A stretch of DNA of 64,000 bases from JAMZMI01 sp963848175 (GTDB lineage Bacteria; Bacteroidota; Bacteroidia; Cytophagales; Cyclobacteriaceae), in contig CAWKCO010000006.1 in assembly GCA_963848175.1 (NCBI GenBank), forward strand, positions 1-64,000, given 5' to 3'. The translations under genes and the position numbers were made by a program. The stretch's first letter is position 1, and each line of letters starts with the position of its first letter. Shown piece by piece: positions 43,560-52,640 of this stretch. The notes beneath the pieces were generated by a model. It was not told the origin of the DNA. It worked only from the letters and a program-made list of their open reading frames with translations, and made no database searches.

Positions 43560-46484
43560 TTAATCAAACAGATTCGTAATATCTTCTTTGCTCAAGCTCT
43601 TGATAAAACTCTCTTCGATTGTAATGAGGTCTTTGGCTAATTTTAACTTTGACTCTTGTAGCTTCAATATTTTTTCCTCCACTGTATCTCTTCCGATAAA
43701 CTTGTAAGTAAATACGGTATTCTTTTGTCCTATTCTGTGGGCTCTATCCACTGCCTGAGCTTCTGCTGCAGGATTCCACCATGGGTCTAGCAAAAAGACA
43801 TAATCCGCACTTGTCAGGTTCAAGCCTACTCCACCGGCTTTTAAAGAAATTAGAAAGACGCGAACTTCCTCATTCTCTTGAAACTTCTCAACCTGCGCTT
43901 GACGATCTTTTACCGAGCCATCTAAATAAGCATATTTTATTCCCTCATCATTCAAGTACTTCTCGATGATTTTGAGGTGTTTCACAAATTGGCTGAAAAC
44001 CAAAATTTTATGATCCTTGCCTAAGGCATTGGAAAGCATATAGGTGATGTCCTCAAACTTGCCCGAATCACCAGTATAGTCTTCATCTACCATCGATGGA
44101 TGGTTGGCAATTTGTCGCAATCTGGTGAGCCCTTGCAAAAGCATCATTTGTGACTTCTGCACGCCCTCTGTCTCAATTATATCAATCAACTTGTTACGAT
44201 AGAGGTTTTTCTCCTTGTCATAATACTCCCTTTGCTGAGGAGAAAGATCGCAATATTTGATGTTTTCAATTTTCTCAGGAAGGTCTTTAGCTACTTGAGA
44301 TTTTTCGCGACGAAGGATAAATGGTTTTATGAGCGCATTCAACTTCTGAGTGCGAGCGATATCTCTGTGCTTTTCTATGGGGATCAAATACTTCTGTTTG
44401 AAAAAACGCTGCGTGCCTAAAAGACCTGGATTCACAAAAGACATCTGTGACCACAAGTCCATCGTGCTATTCTCGATAGGCGTACCAGTTAGAATCAATT
44501 TCCTACGTGACTTTAGTTTCTGCACCGCCTTGGCAATGATAGAATCCGGGTTTTTGATGGCCTGAGATTCATCCAAAATAATGTAATTGAAATAAAACTC
44601 ACTCAAAATATCTGCATCAACACGAGTAATTCCGTAACTAGTGAGCACCAAATCATAGTTGGAAAACTTGGTGATATCCTTGTCTCGAAACGTGCCTGTA
44701 TAATTCAGTATTTTCAAGTCTGGAGTGAACTTACTCGCCTCCATTTCCCAGTTATAAACCAAAGATGTAGGCATCACAAGCAAGCTCGTCATACCTGCAT
44801 TGGTCTCTTTTTCCTTTTGTAACAAAGTCAGTGTCTGAACGGTTTTTCCTAGACCCATGTCATCCGCCAAGCATCCGCCAAAACCATATTCATTCAAAAA
44901 CTCCATCCAGTTGTAGCCCGCCTTCTGATATGGACGCAGACTTCCTTTGAAACTACGTGGCTCACTGATGTCCTCGATATTATCAAAATCTAATAATCGC
45001 TCTAGCTTACGAGTCATGGAAACCTTGGCATTGCTTCCATTTTGCAAGTCTTTAATCAATGACAGGTGAATCTTTTGAATCTTGAGATTTTCTCCGTCCT
45101 GCTCAGAAAAAGCAAATAAATCACTATACTCTGTCATCCACGAATCAGGGATAATTGCATACTCTCCATTGGGCAGCTTGAACTCACGCTGGTCTTTCAT
45201 CAGATATTTTCTGATAGCTGAAAAGGAGATTTCGTATTCCCCAAATTTGATAATCGCCTTGATATCAAACCAATCTATACCTTCTGATATCTCAAGGTTG
45301 ATATTTGTTTCGCCTAGAAAATAGCGCTTAGTCTTGTCGTTTTTCTGTTTTACTTCTACGCCCAGTTCCTTTAGGTTTTGAAGGTTTAAATTGAGCCAAG
45401 AAATAGCGGTGTTTTTCTCTAAAGTGGAGCGAGAACTTTTCAGCGCAAGACCTCTTTTATTGAGTATATCAATGATTACCTTTTCTTGATCTGAGTCCCT
45501 TTTTACACGATGAAAAACATAGTTGTCTTCATGCTTTTCCACCGTCACGCTCACATTTTTCAACTTATCGGCACGATAGTTATAAGTTCCGTATTGAAAG
45601 CTCAACTCAAACAATACTTTGGTAGCTTCAGACGTGACCGCCTTGTCCTTTGGGTCAGCAAAAAGTGACGTTGGCGCGGCATTGGCCAACTCCGAAAAAG
45701 TCAGTACTGCAGATGGGCTTAGTTTTTCGGTCTTAATCTCAAAACCTTGCGCAAACACATCAAAAGAAGCGATCAATGGTGCTACGAACTTTTGATAGTA
45801 TGTCTCCTCGACATTCTTTGGAATAAGGATAAATTTTTTGTTAAAAAAAGGCTTCAGTTTCGCTCCGTTCACCTCTTTTTCAAAAGTGAATAACACCCCT
45901 TCGGACACCATCCAACCTGGCTCTTTGCAGAGCAGATAACTGCCATTTTGGAAGAAGTGTACCTTTTCTTCGTTCAACTTGATGGTAGGATAATAGTGCG
46001 TGTTTTCCTCATTTCGTCTAAAATGAAAAAGCACGGCTGCCTTTTCATCCGATATGGTCAATTGCTTCCATGTAGGCTCACCGTCTTTGCCCATCTCAAA
46101 AAGCATCTTTCCTTTGATTCTGGCAAGTATTCGAGCTCTTCTTCGCTCCAAATAGCCTTCTATCTCTGCCTGAAGTAGCTTGTCTCCAGAAGTTTTATCA
46201 TACGTTTTTAGAAAAAATTCTTCGGGTTTTATTTTCTTCTTTTGAAACTTATTCACCACAGCCACTTGCTGCATCTCATCCATGTTACGGATAAGCTCAT
46301 AGTCACTCTCATCCAGACCAGCTCCAAACTCCTTGGCATTCTGCGACGAGATATTTTGATGCATATAACTGAGCGTTCCTTTATCGCTGAGCTGCACCAC
46401 GAAGGATTCAAACAAATACCCAAGGTACTCGTGCTCAAACAAGGAATATACAATCTGAAACGGCTGCTCTGGAGAAACTTTCAT
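43560..46484 (-). CDS. SNF2-family DEAD/DEAH-box helicase-like ATPase
   Basis: The product has 974 residues. The N-terminal ~500 residues lack known motifs beyond a basic, beta-rich region. The motor follows: Walker A in ADDMGLGKTVQTLTLL (about residues 540-556), motif Ia SLLVMPTSLVYNW, the DESQ box in YIILDESQAIKN (about 635), motif III LTGTPIENS, and in the second lobe FSQFVKHLKII, LISLKAGGVGLNLT and DRAHRIGQKN. These are SNF2/Swi2 hallmarks, meaning ATP-driven DNA translocation without strand separation. Bacterial members act in transcription recycling or DNA repair. There are no methylase or defence genes next to it, so a housekeeping role is likelier than a DISARM-like one. Confidence 0.92.
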   Translation of the reverse strand: MKVSPEQPFQIVYSLFEHEYLGYLFESFVVQLSDKGTLSYMHQNISSQNAKEFGAGLDESDYELIRNMDEMQQVAVVNKFQKKKIKPEEFFLKTYDKTSGDKLLQAEIEGYLERRRARILARIKGKMLFEMGKDGEPTWKQLTISDEKAAVLFHFRRNEENTHYYPTIKLNEEKVHFFQNGSYLLCKEPGWMVSEGVLFTFEKEVNGAKLKPFFNKKFILIPKNVEETYYQKFVAPLIASFDVFAQGFEIKTEKLSPSAVLTFSELANAAPTSLFADPKDKAVTSEATKVLFELSFQYGTYNYRADKLKNVSVTVEKHEDNYVFHRVKRDSDQEKVIIDILNKRGLALKSSRSTLEKNTAISWLNLNLQNLKELGVEVKQKNDKTKRYFLGETNINLEISEGIDWFDIKAIIKFGEYEISFSAIRKYLMKDQREFKLPNGEYAIIPDSWMTEYSDLFAFSEQDGENLKIQKIHLSLIKDLQNGSNAKVSMTRKLERLLDFDNIEDISEPRSFKGSLRPYQKAGYNWMEFLNEYGFGGCLADDMGLGKTVQTLTLLQKEKETNAGMTSLLVMPTSLVYNWEMEASKFTPDLKILNYTGTFRDKDITKFSNYDLVLTSYGITRVDADILSEFYFNYIILDESQAIKNPDSIIAKAVQKLKSRRKLILTGTPIENSTMDLWSQMSFVNPGLLGTQRFFKQKYLIPIEKHRDIARTQKLNALIKPFILRREKSQVAKDLPEKIENIKYCDLSPQQREYYDKEKNLYRNKLIDIIETEGVQKSQMMLLQGLTRLRQIANHPSMVDEDYTGDSGKFEDITYMLSNALGKDHKILVFSQFVKHLKIIEKYLNDEGIKYAYLDGSVKDRQAQVEKFQENEEVRVFLISLKAGGVGLNLTSADYVFLLDPWWNPAAEAQAVDRAHRIGQKNTVFTYKFIGRDTVEEKILKLQESKLKLAKDLITIEESFIKSLSKEDITNLFD

Positions 46485-46612
46485 CTAATCTAGATATAGG
46501 GCAAATTTCGAAGTTAATGAAAAGCATGGATATCTGCCATTGATAAAAACAAAATGATTTTGTCGCAACCGGATAGGGGTTTCTCGAATCCGATTGTTAA
46601 TGAAAAAATTCC

Positions 46613-47839
46613 TTACTGAATTTCCTTCAAATCAACCCCTTTGGCCGCATTCAAGGCAGGCTTCACGGTAGCAGCTATGGTAATGGTAATAATGCAAAGA
46701 ACAGTGAAAAAGACATCAGCCCAAAGTACTTTAATTGGATAGGCTTGCATGATGGTGGTCTGTGTTCCCGTAGATATAAGGCCAAAATATTGCTGCCCAA
46801 AGCTGATAGCCAGTCCCAAAACCAACCCAGTAAATGCTCCTGTGAAAGCAACAATAGCACCTTCTAGAAAGAATATATTTCTTATTAGCTTTTCAGTTGC
46901 TCCTTGAGCCATCAAAATAGCAATGTCTTTTCGTTTGTCTATGGCTAACATAGTGAGCGAGAAGAAAATGTTGATAGAGGCGATGGCCAATATGATGCTA
47001 AAAATCAAAAACACAAACAACTTCTCGATCTTCAAAATTTTATACAAATCTCCATGGAGTTCATCACTTGATTGTACGCTGAAATCAGCTCCCAGCACTT
47101 TCGCTAAATCTGCTTTTACTTCATTGACTTTCGCTTTGTCTACTAGTTTCAATTCGAGAGACGTTCTCTTACCCTGATACTTAAAAAGTTCTTCGGTAAA
47201 TGCCAATGGCACAAACACGTAATTGTTGTCAAAGTAATTCTCAATAGCAAAAATGGCTCCTGGCAGAATATTCGCTGAGCGAAACATCCGGTCTGGATTT
47301 GTGACTCCTGGCCCAATATCCTCTGGATAATAAATCTGTATGGTATAAAAATCGCTGGCAGGATTTACCGAGAGGTCATATTGCACCCCTCTCCCTAAAA
47401 TCATAAAATTCTTATTCCCTTCATGAAGTTTCAATTCTCCATATACAATATTGGCATCTAGCCGACCTTGCTCTATGAAGTTGTCGCTCACTCCTTTCAC
47501 ACGTGCTACACGTTGGGCATTGTTGTATTTGAGCAAGGCATTGTCCTCAATGACCTCAGTAATCACGGAGATACCATCAATAGAAGCCAATTTGGCTTTA
47601 ATACTGTCCGTATATTTAAAAGATTTTCCGACCGAAGCACTTACCACCAGATTGGGGTCTACTGTTCCGTATATAGACCGAAGCAATCCCTCCAGTCCAT
47701 TGAATACAGACAGCACAATAATTAGCGCCATAGTGCCTGTGGCCACCACGATCATAGAGATGATCGAAATCACATTGATGAAATTCTTTTTCTTTCGAGA
47801 AAGGAAATACCTTCTAGCTATGAAAAAAGGGAGGTTCAC
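46613..47839 (-). CDS. LolC/LolE-like FtsX-family ABC transporter permease
   Basis: The 408-residue product starts at GTG (NLPFFIARRYFLSRKKKNFINVISIISMI). The N-terminal helix and cytoplasmic start RRYFLSRKK are typical of lipoprotein-releasing permeases. A large periplasmic domain (~50-265) separates the first helix from three C-terminal helices, ending PALNAAKGVDLKEIQ as FtsX-domain proteins do. It probably extracts lipoproteins from the inner membrane with a LolD-like ATPase, which is not encoded here. It begins 3 bases after the rbfA stop, an adjacency I recall from other Bacteroidota. Confidence 0.9.
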   Translation of the reverse strand: MNLPFFIARRYFLSRKKKNFINVISIISMIVVATGTMALIIVLSVFNGLEGLLRSIYGTVDPNLVVSASVGKSFKYTDSIKAKLASIDGISVITEVIEDNALLKYNNAQRVARVKGVSDNFIEQGRLDANIVYGELKLHEGNKNFMILGRGVQYDLSVNPASDFYTIQIYYPEDIGPGVTNPDRMFRSANILPGAIFAIENYFDNNYVFVPLAFTEELFKYQGKRTSLELKLVDKAKVNEVKADLAKVLGADFSVQSSDELHGDLYKILKIEKLFVFLIFSIILAIASINIFFSLTMLAIDKRKDIAILMAQGATEKLIRNIFFLEGAIVAFTGAFTGLVLGLAISFGQQYFGLISTGTQTTIMQAYPIKVLWADVFFTVLCIITITIAATVKPALNAAKGVDLKEIQ

Positions 47840-47842
47840 AAT

Positions 47843-48232
47843 TTAGTCGTCGTGTGGCTCTGGAGTATGACCTTCGGGAGCTGGAGGAATATTTAGGCCT
47901 CTGATCAATTGATCCATGTGTGCTGCTTTCTCCTGCGTTTCGTCGTGCTTGAAAACCAAGTGAGGAACGATTCTCACACGTTTACCAATCTTATTGCCCA
48001 AAAGTTTTCTGACTTCACTTTTCATTTCTTCCAAACGGAAGAATACATTTTCTACATCGCTAATCGGAAAAACACTCAAATACAGTTTTGCTACACTCAA
48101 ATCTGGCGAAACTTCTACACCAGTGAGCGTTACCAGACTGTTTCCAAAGAAATGTCTCGGGTCTTTTTGAAATATTTCTCCCATGTCCTTTTGGAGCTGT
48201 CGGGAGTACTTCTGTTGTCTTTGACTTTGCAT
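47843..48232 (-). CDS. rbfA: Ribosome-binding factor A
   Basis: The 129-residue product is taken from ATG 48232 (MQSQRQQKYSRQLQKDMGEI); a TTG four codons upstream is also possible. The single KH-like domain carries the family pattern: Q-Y-Q-DMGEIF, LVTLTGVEVSPDLSVAKLYLSVF, LGNKIGKRVRIVPHLVFKHDET. RbfA binds the 30S subunit during 16S rRNA 5'-end maturation and cold adaptation. A proline/glutamate-rich tail (PPAPEGHTPEPHDD) extends beyond the usual core. It leads a two-gene unit with the permease and is divergent from the membrane protein gene at 48416. Confidence 0.95.
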   Translation of the reverse strand: MQSQRQQKYSRQLQKDMGEIFQKDPRHFFGNSLVTLTGVEVSPDLSVAKLYLSVFPISDVENVFFRLEEMKSEVRKLLGNKIGKRVRIVPHLVFKHDETQEKAAHMDQLIRGLNIPPAPEGHTPEPHDD

Positions 48233-48415
48233 ATCGTACTGCAAATATCCACAAATATCGCCATTGAGATAAGCGATTGGAGAAATTCTATAAGAAAGAC
48301 CAACACTTCACTTGAATAAAAACAAAATGATATTACTTTCTGTGGTCTCGCCTGTGCGCTACGATGGTAATATTCGTTAATTTCGAAGCGCAACTAAACT
48401 AGCTCTCAAAACATT

Positions 48416-49792
48416 TTGCTACGCTTTTTCCGTAAAAACGACCCGTATAAGATTATCCCGATCTTTTTCATCTTGATACTGATTCGCAGCGTCTGGATCA
48501 TTTTTGGCCTCCCTCAATCTCTGGCGGAGTTCAAATGGCTTTTGTTAGGCGAAAGACTGGCAAATGGTTTTGTCATGTACAGTGAAACTTTTGACTACAC
48601 TGGACCTCTGGCGGCTTTGGCCTACAAATGGCTTGATATTATTTTTGGATCATCCCGCTGGGTACACCTTGTGATTTCTTCGCTTCTGGTAATTTTACAA
48701 GCCAGCGCACTCAATACGATACTACTAAAAAACAAGGCTTACAACGAAAACAACTACCTGCCGGCCTTTCTCTATGTGATTTTGATGTGTTCAACAATGG
48801 ACTTTTTTGCTCTTTCCCCACAGCTGATGAGCTTGAGTTTCATTATCCTATCACTCAATCAGATATTTAGGAGAATTGACAATGTGGTAAAAGACGACCT
48901 GTTTCTCTACGCTGGTCTTTTTACAGGGCTTGCCACATTTATATACCTGCCAGCCATCGTCTATTTCTTTGCGTTTCTACTGTCATTCGTCATGTTCAGC
49001 TCCGCAGTTCTTCGCCGATTGCTCCTCTTTGTTTACGGTTTCTCTATCGTGCTACTAATCATAGGTTGTTACTTTTTTTGGTTTGGTGCGGTACAGGATT
49101 TTTGGTACTCCTTTTTTGTTGCGGGATTTGCTAAGCCAAAATCCTTCTTTGTTGACTACAGTCAGTTATTTCAAATTTCGTATGTCTCTCTAGGAGTATT
49201 GGTGCTTTCAATGTCTGCATTCTTTACAGCTCGATTTACCAACTTTCAGCAGAATATGATGTGGGTGATGGTTTTTTTCATCCTCGCAGCTACGATAGCC
49301 TTGCTCATCTCTCCAGAACTTAGCCCTTCGGATTTACTCTTTTTCATCCCTCCAGGAGCATTCTTTTTAACTCACTATTTACTTAGTATCAAAAAGAGAA
49401 TTCTGAGGGCAATATTGCCGATCACTATCATTTTAGGTTTACTCGTGTACCCATGGATAATTCGAAATTCTATAGCTGGATTAACCGTAGATCAAACCGA
49501 CAAAACAAATGATTCAAAGCGAAAAATGATGGTAATTGGATCCGATTTAAGGAAATACAAAGGCCATGACATTGCGAGTCCATTTATAGACCCCTATCTA
49601 AGCCAAAAAAAACTTGAAAGCCTAAAGTACTATGCTGGTGCAGCCGAACTGCACGACAATATCATAAAATCTGATCCCGACATTATTTTGGATCAATGGG
49701 AAATAATTCCTGAAATGTTTGAGCGCTTTCCGATCATCGAAAAGCGCTATACAAAACTTCAAGAAGGAGAATATCGAAAAATCAACAACTAA
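48416..49792 (+). CDS. Polytopic membrane protein of unknown function
   Basis: The 458-residue product starts at TTG (LRFFRKNDPYKIIPIFFIL). It has about eleven hydrophobic helices over residues ~13-350 and a soluble C-terminal domain of ~100 residues (GSDLRKYKGHDIASPFIDP…YTKLQEGEYRKINN). The periplasmic loop after the first helix contains GERLANGFVMYSETFDYTGP, which recalls the first acidic loop of GT-C glycosyltransferases acting on lipid-linked sugars; Glu/Asp there could be catalytic. This is inference from topology, and I know no named family. A weak TAATTTCG box is found about 35 bases upstream. Confidence 0.75.
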   Translation: MLRFFRKNDPYKIIPIFFILILIRSVWIIFGLPQSLAEFKWLLLGERLANGFVMYSETFDYTGPLAALAYKWLDIIFGSSRWVHLVISSLLVILQASALNTILLKNKAYNENNYLPAFLYVILMCSTMDFFALSPQLMSLSFIILSLNQIFRRIDNVVKDDLFLYAGLFTGLATFIYLPAIVYFFAFLLSFVMFSSAVLRRLLLFVYGFSIVLLIIGCYFFWFGAVQDFWYSFFVAGFAKPKSFFVDYSQLFQISYVSLGVLVLSMSAFFTARFTNFQQNMMWVMVFFILAATIALLISPELSPSDLLFFIPPGAFFLTHYLLSIKKRILRAILPITIILGLLVYPWIIRNSIAGLTVDQTDKTNDSKRKMMVIGSDLRKYKGHDIASPFIDPYLSQKKLESLKYYAGAAELHDNIIKSDPDIILDQWEIIPEMFERFPIIEKRYTKLQEGEYRKINN

Positions 49793-49794
49793 TT

Positions 49795-50217
49795 TTATCG
49801 ACTCTTCTTTGGTGTCTTCCTCCTTCGAACTGGTGTAGTAAGAAACGTATCAAGCATACTTTCTGCTAGTTCATAAGCAATGAACCTTGCCGCAAAACAG
49901 ATGACGTTAGCGTTATTGTGCTCACGCGTTACTTTAGCCAAATCTCTGTCCCAGCAAAGCGATGCTCTGATACCTTGATGTTTGTTGGCGGTAATGGTAA
50001 CTCCTTGTCCAGAACCACAGATAAGCACCCCAAAATCACATTCACCGTTTTCAATAGCGGCACAAGCCGGATGCACAAAATCTGGATAATCTGCTGATTC
50101 CACAGAATATGGGCCAAAATCTTTCACTTCGTACCCATTGGACTCCAACCACTTTACCAGTTTTTCTTTGTAATAAAAACCTGCATGATCTCCTCCTATT
50201 GCTACTTTTTTGCTCAT
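49795..50217 (-). CDS. rpiB: Ribose 5-phosphate isomerase B
   Basis: The product has 140 residues in the open frame. RpiB/LacAB signatures are present: VAIGGDHAGFYYKEKLVKWL, FGVLICGSGQGVTITANKH with the catalytic Cys, and NNANVICFAARFI. It interconverts ribose 5-phosphate and ribulose 5-phosphate. The C-terminus TTPVRRRKTPKKSR is unnatural; a one-base shift near 49833 restores FEGGRHQRRVDKISC, the normal RpiB ending, and moves the stop to 49782. The corrected gene overlaps the convergent membrane-protein gene by 11 bases. It follows tatC in the same orientation. Confidence 0.93.
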   Translation of the reverse strand: MSKKVAIGGDHAGFYYKEKLVKWLESNGYEVKDFGPYSVESADYPDFVHPACAAIENGECDFGVLICGSGQGVTITANKHQGIRASLCWDRDLAKVTREHNNANVICFAARFIAYELAESMLDTFLTTPVRRRKTPKKSR

Positions 50218-50258
50218 CTGAATTGTTGTTTTTTTGGGTAAAATATTTATGCGTCTGA

Positions 50259-50882
50259 TTATTCAGACCTTGTTGTTAATTCGGAAGAAATGTCCTTTTT
50301 AACTACTCTTTTAGCAATAAAAATTCCCACCTGATAAAGTCCCATTAGTGGCACGGCTACCAACACCTGACTAAACGGGTCTGGAGGGGTGAGCATGGCT
50401 CCAACTATCAAAATTACGATAATGGCATGTTTGCGATAATGAATCATCAGCTGTGGAGAAACCAATCCTGCTTTGGCCAAGAAAAACACTACAACTGGGA
50501 GTTGAAACAAAAGCCCACATGAGATCACCAGCATCGTAACAGTGGTCACGTATGACACGATATCAAATTCGTTCAGAATGGTTGGGTCGAGCTGATAATT
50601 GGACAAAAAATTGATAGAAAGAGGCGCAACAATAAAGTAGCCAAAAAGCACTCCTGTGATAAAAAGAAAGCTCACATAAAAACTTGCTCCCCTCGATGCA
50701 TTTCGTTCTTTAGGGTAAAGACCAGGCTTCACAAATCGCCATATTTCCCAAAAAGCATACGGAAAGGCCAAAATCAATCCAATAACAAACGACGCAGTAA
50801 TATGCATCATAAATTGCCCAGTCATTTGTCTGCTTTGAATGATAAATGGCAATTCATCAATACATAATTGTGGCGTGTCCAA
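50259..50882 (-). CDS. tatC: Sec-independent translocase TatC, C-terminal part
   Basis: The open frame begins in the first periplasmic loop (DTPQLCIDELPFIIQSRQMTGQF). It contains the five downstream transmembrane helices, with the conserved ASFVIGLILAFPYAFWEIWRF and KPGLYPKERNA. TatC is the substrate-binding core of the twin-arginine pathway. The reading frame is not separate from 50892-51098: both are in the same phase, divided by a TAG at 50892-50894 (see findings). Confidence 0.93.
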   Translation of the reverse strand: MDTPQLCIDELPFIIQSRQMTGQFMMHITASFVIGLILAFPYAFWEIWRFVKPGLYPKERNASRGASFYVSFLFITGVLFGYFIVAPLSINFLSNYQLDPTILNEFDIVSYVTTVTMLVISCGLLFQLPVVVFFLAKAGLVSPQLMIHYRKHAIIVILIVGAMLTPPDPFSQVLVAVPLMGLYQVGIFIAKRVVKKDISSELTTRSE

Positions 50883-50891
50883 GCATATCGG

Positions 50892-51098
50892 CTAAGCACG
50901 CAAAGCTTGCTGATACGTCCAGAAGTCAATTCTGGAAGGCCCCAAAATAATCGTATGGAAAATAAGATTTTTGGAAGCGAACGCCGCTATTGAAAAAACG
51001 ACGATGGCTATCAGCGATCTGATAATATGCCACCGGAGTTCCTCCAGATGATCCAAAAAGGTCATCTCCTCCTCTTCCTCGTATTGATCCAGTGGCAT
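50892..51098 (-). CDS. tatC: Sec-independent translocase TatC, N-terminal part
   Basis: It starts at ATG 51098, eight bases after the glyA stop. MTFLDHLEELRWHIIRSLIA holds the family's strongly conserved EELR that contacts the twin-arginine signal, followed by the first transmembrane helix. The frame ends at TAG after DFWTYQQALRA. Reading one base over across this point gives KLCVLSRYA, so two compensating indels explain the stop. Full length would be about 279 residues. Confidence 0.9.
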   Translation of the reverse strand: MPLDQYEEEEEMTFLDHLEELRWHIIRSLIAIVVFSIAAFASKNLIFHTIILGPSRIDFWTYQQALRA

Positions 51099-51106
51099 AG
51101 CTCAGA

Positions 51107-52378
51107 TTATAAGTACAATGGAAATTCTTTCATCCAATTGTTCACTTCTGTTTTGATAGAAGCAATTTTTGATTCGTTTTCATGACCAGTGATTACTGCG
51201 TCCATGAATTCAACGATTTTCACCATATCGGTCTCTTTCATTCCTCTGGTAGTGATGGCTGAAGTACCTACACGAATACCTGATGTAACGAATGGAGATT
51301 CTGTATCGAACGGAACCATGTTTTTATTCACGGTAATGTCTGCTTTGATCAACGCATTCTCCGCATCTCTTCCGTTAAGTTTCTTCGCTCTTAGGTCGAT
51401 CAACATCAAGTGGTTGTCCGTACCTCCAGAGATAATTTTATATCCTTTGTCCACAAAAGCCTGAGCCATCACGGATGCATTTTTCTTCACTTGAAGTGCA
51501 TACTGCATATAGTCATCAGTAAGAGCCTCCCCGAAAGCAACAGCCTTAGCTGCGATCACGTGCTCCAACGGCCCACCTTGCATTCCTGGAAAAACACCTG
51601 AGTCTAAAATAGAACTCATCTTTCTGATTACCCCTTTGGCTGTAGTGATGCCAAATGGATTTTCTTCATCTTCACGCACCATGATGAGTCCTCCTCTTGG
51701 CCCTCTCAAAGTTTTGTGCGTAGTGGTAGTTACTATATGGCAAAAATCTAGTGGGTCATTCAACAAACCACGAGCAATCAAACCTGCTGGATGAGAAATG
51801 TCTGCAAGCAAAACGGCTCCCACTTCATCAGCGATGGCACGGAAACGCTCATAATCCCAATCTCTAGAATAAGCAGAAGCACCACAGATGATCATTTTTG
51901 GTTTGATCTCTAAAGCCTTGGCTTCCACTTTGTCCATATCTATCAAGCCAGTTTCTTCTTCTACTCCGTAGAAATTGGCATCAAAATATTTTCCTGAAAA
52001 ATTCACAGGTGAACCATGAGAAAGGTGACCACCATGAGAAAGATCAAAACCTAAAATAGTGTCTCCCGGATTGAGACATGCCAAGAAAACAGCTGCATTG
52101 GCTTGGGCACCTGAATGTGGTTGCACGTTAGCCCAGTTTGCTCCGAAAAGCTCCTTTACTCTTTCGATAGCCAAAGTTTCCACTTCGTCTACCACTTCAC
52201 ACCCTCCGTAATATCTTTTGCCAGGGAGGCCTTCAGCGTATTTGTTGGTAAGCACACTGCCCTGAGCTTCCATCACTTGGCGTGAGGTGAAGTTTTCAGA
52301 AGCAATAAGCTCAATACCTTCTTCTTGTCTGTTTTTTTCTCTTTCAATTAGCTGAAATACCTGATTATCTCTAGTCAT
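51107..52378 (-). CDS. glyA: Serine hydroxymethyltransferase
   Basis: The product has 423 residues, full family length. The PLP lysine is in VTTTTHKTLRGPRGG. Other family blocks are present: IELIASENFTSRQVMEAQGS, NKYAEGLPGKRYYGG, NVQPHSGAQANAAVF and FPGMQGGPLEHVIAAKA. It converts serine and tetrahydrofolate to glycine and methylene-tetrahydrofolate. It heads a glyA-tatC-rpiB transcription unit; the gaps are 8 and ~40 bases. A good TTG-N20-TAATTTTG promoter lies 55-85 bases upstream. Confidence 0.97.
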   Translation of the reverse strand: MTRDNQVFQLIEREKNRQEEGIELIASENFTSRQVMEAQGSVLTNKYAEGLPGKRYYGGCEVVDEVETLAIERVKELFGANWANVQPHSGAQANAAVFLACLNPGDTILGFDLSHGGHLSHGSPVNFSGKYFDANFYGVEEETGLIDMDKVEAKALEIKPKMIICGASAYSRDWDYERFRAIADEVGAVLLADISHPAGLIARGLLNDPLDFCHIVTTTTHKTLRGPRGGLIMVREDEENPFGITTAKGVIRKMSSILDSGVFPGMQGGPLEHVIAAKAVAFGEALTDDYMQYALQVKKNASVMAQAFVDKGYKIISGGTDNHLMLIDLRAKKLNGRDAENALIKADITVNKNMVPFDTESPFVTSGIRVGTSAITTRGMKETDMVKIVEFMDAVITGHENESKIASIKTEVNNWMKEFPLYL

Positions 52379-52432
52379 TATTCATTTGTTTGACCCACTG
52401 CAACGTACGAATGGGGGTGGTTTTGAATGCGG

Positions 52433-52463
52433 CAAAATTAGTTCTTCGCATTCACTTTAACAA
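52433..52463 (-). promoter_or_regulatory. Bacteroidota-type promoter for glyA
   Basis: On the minus strand TTG (52463-52461), a 20-base spacer and TAATTTTG (52440-52433) match the -33/-7 consensus and allowed spacing. The transcript would carry a leader of about 50 bases. Confidence 0.5.
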
Positions 52464-52640
52464 TCAGATTTTCCACAGTGATCGCAATACCATAATTTTA
52501 AGGCAAACTTGAGCATAGAGGCTATGTAGCCTTTCACTTGAGAACAACTTTATTGCTCCTGAAAATGAAGAAGCAAATGAGTCTTCTCTGTGCCAGAGAA
52601 GAAAAATAGACCTTATAGATAAGATAATTATACAATACCA

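Noticed and set aside
43422..43640. 72-codon plus-strand ORF between ROK and SNF2 genes
   Set aside because: It overlaps the SNF2 3' end by 81 bases, has no hydrophobic or domain signal and no promoter; likely chance.
43560..46484. SNF2 gene as part of a defence system such as DISARM
   Set aside because: No methylase, nuclease or DUF1998 gene adjoins it; its neighbours are housekeeping genes.
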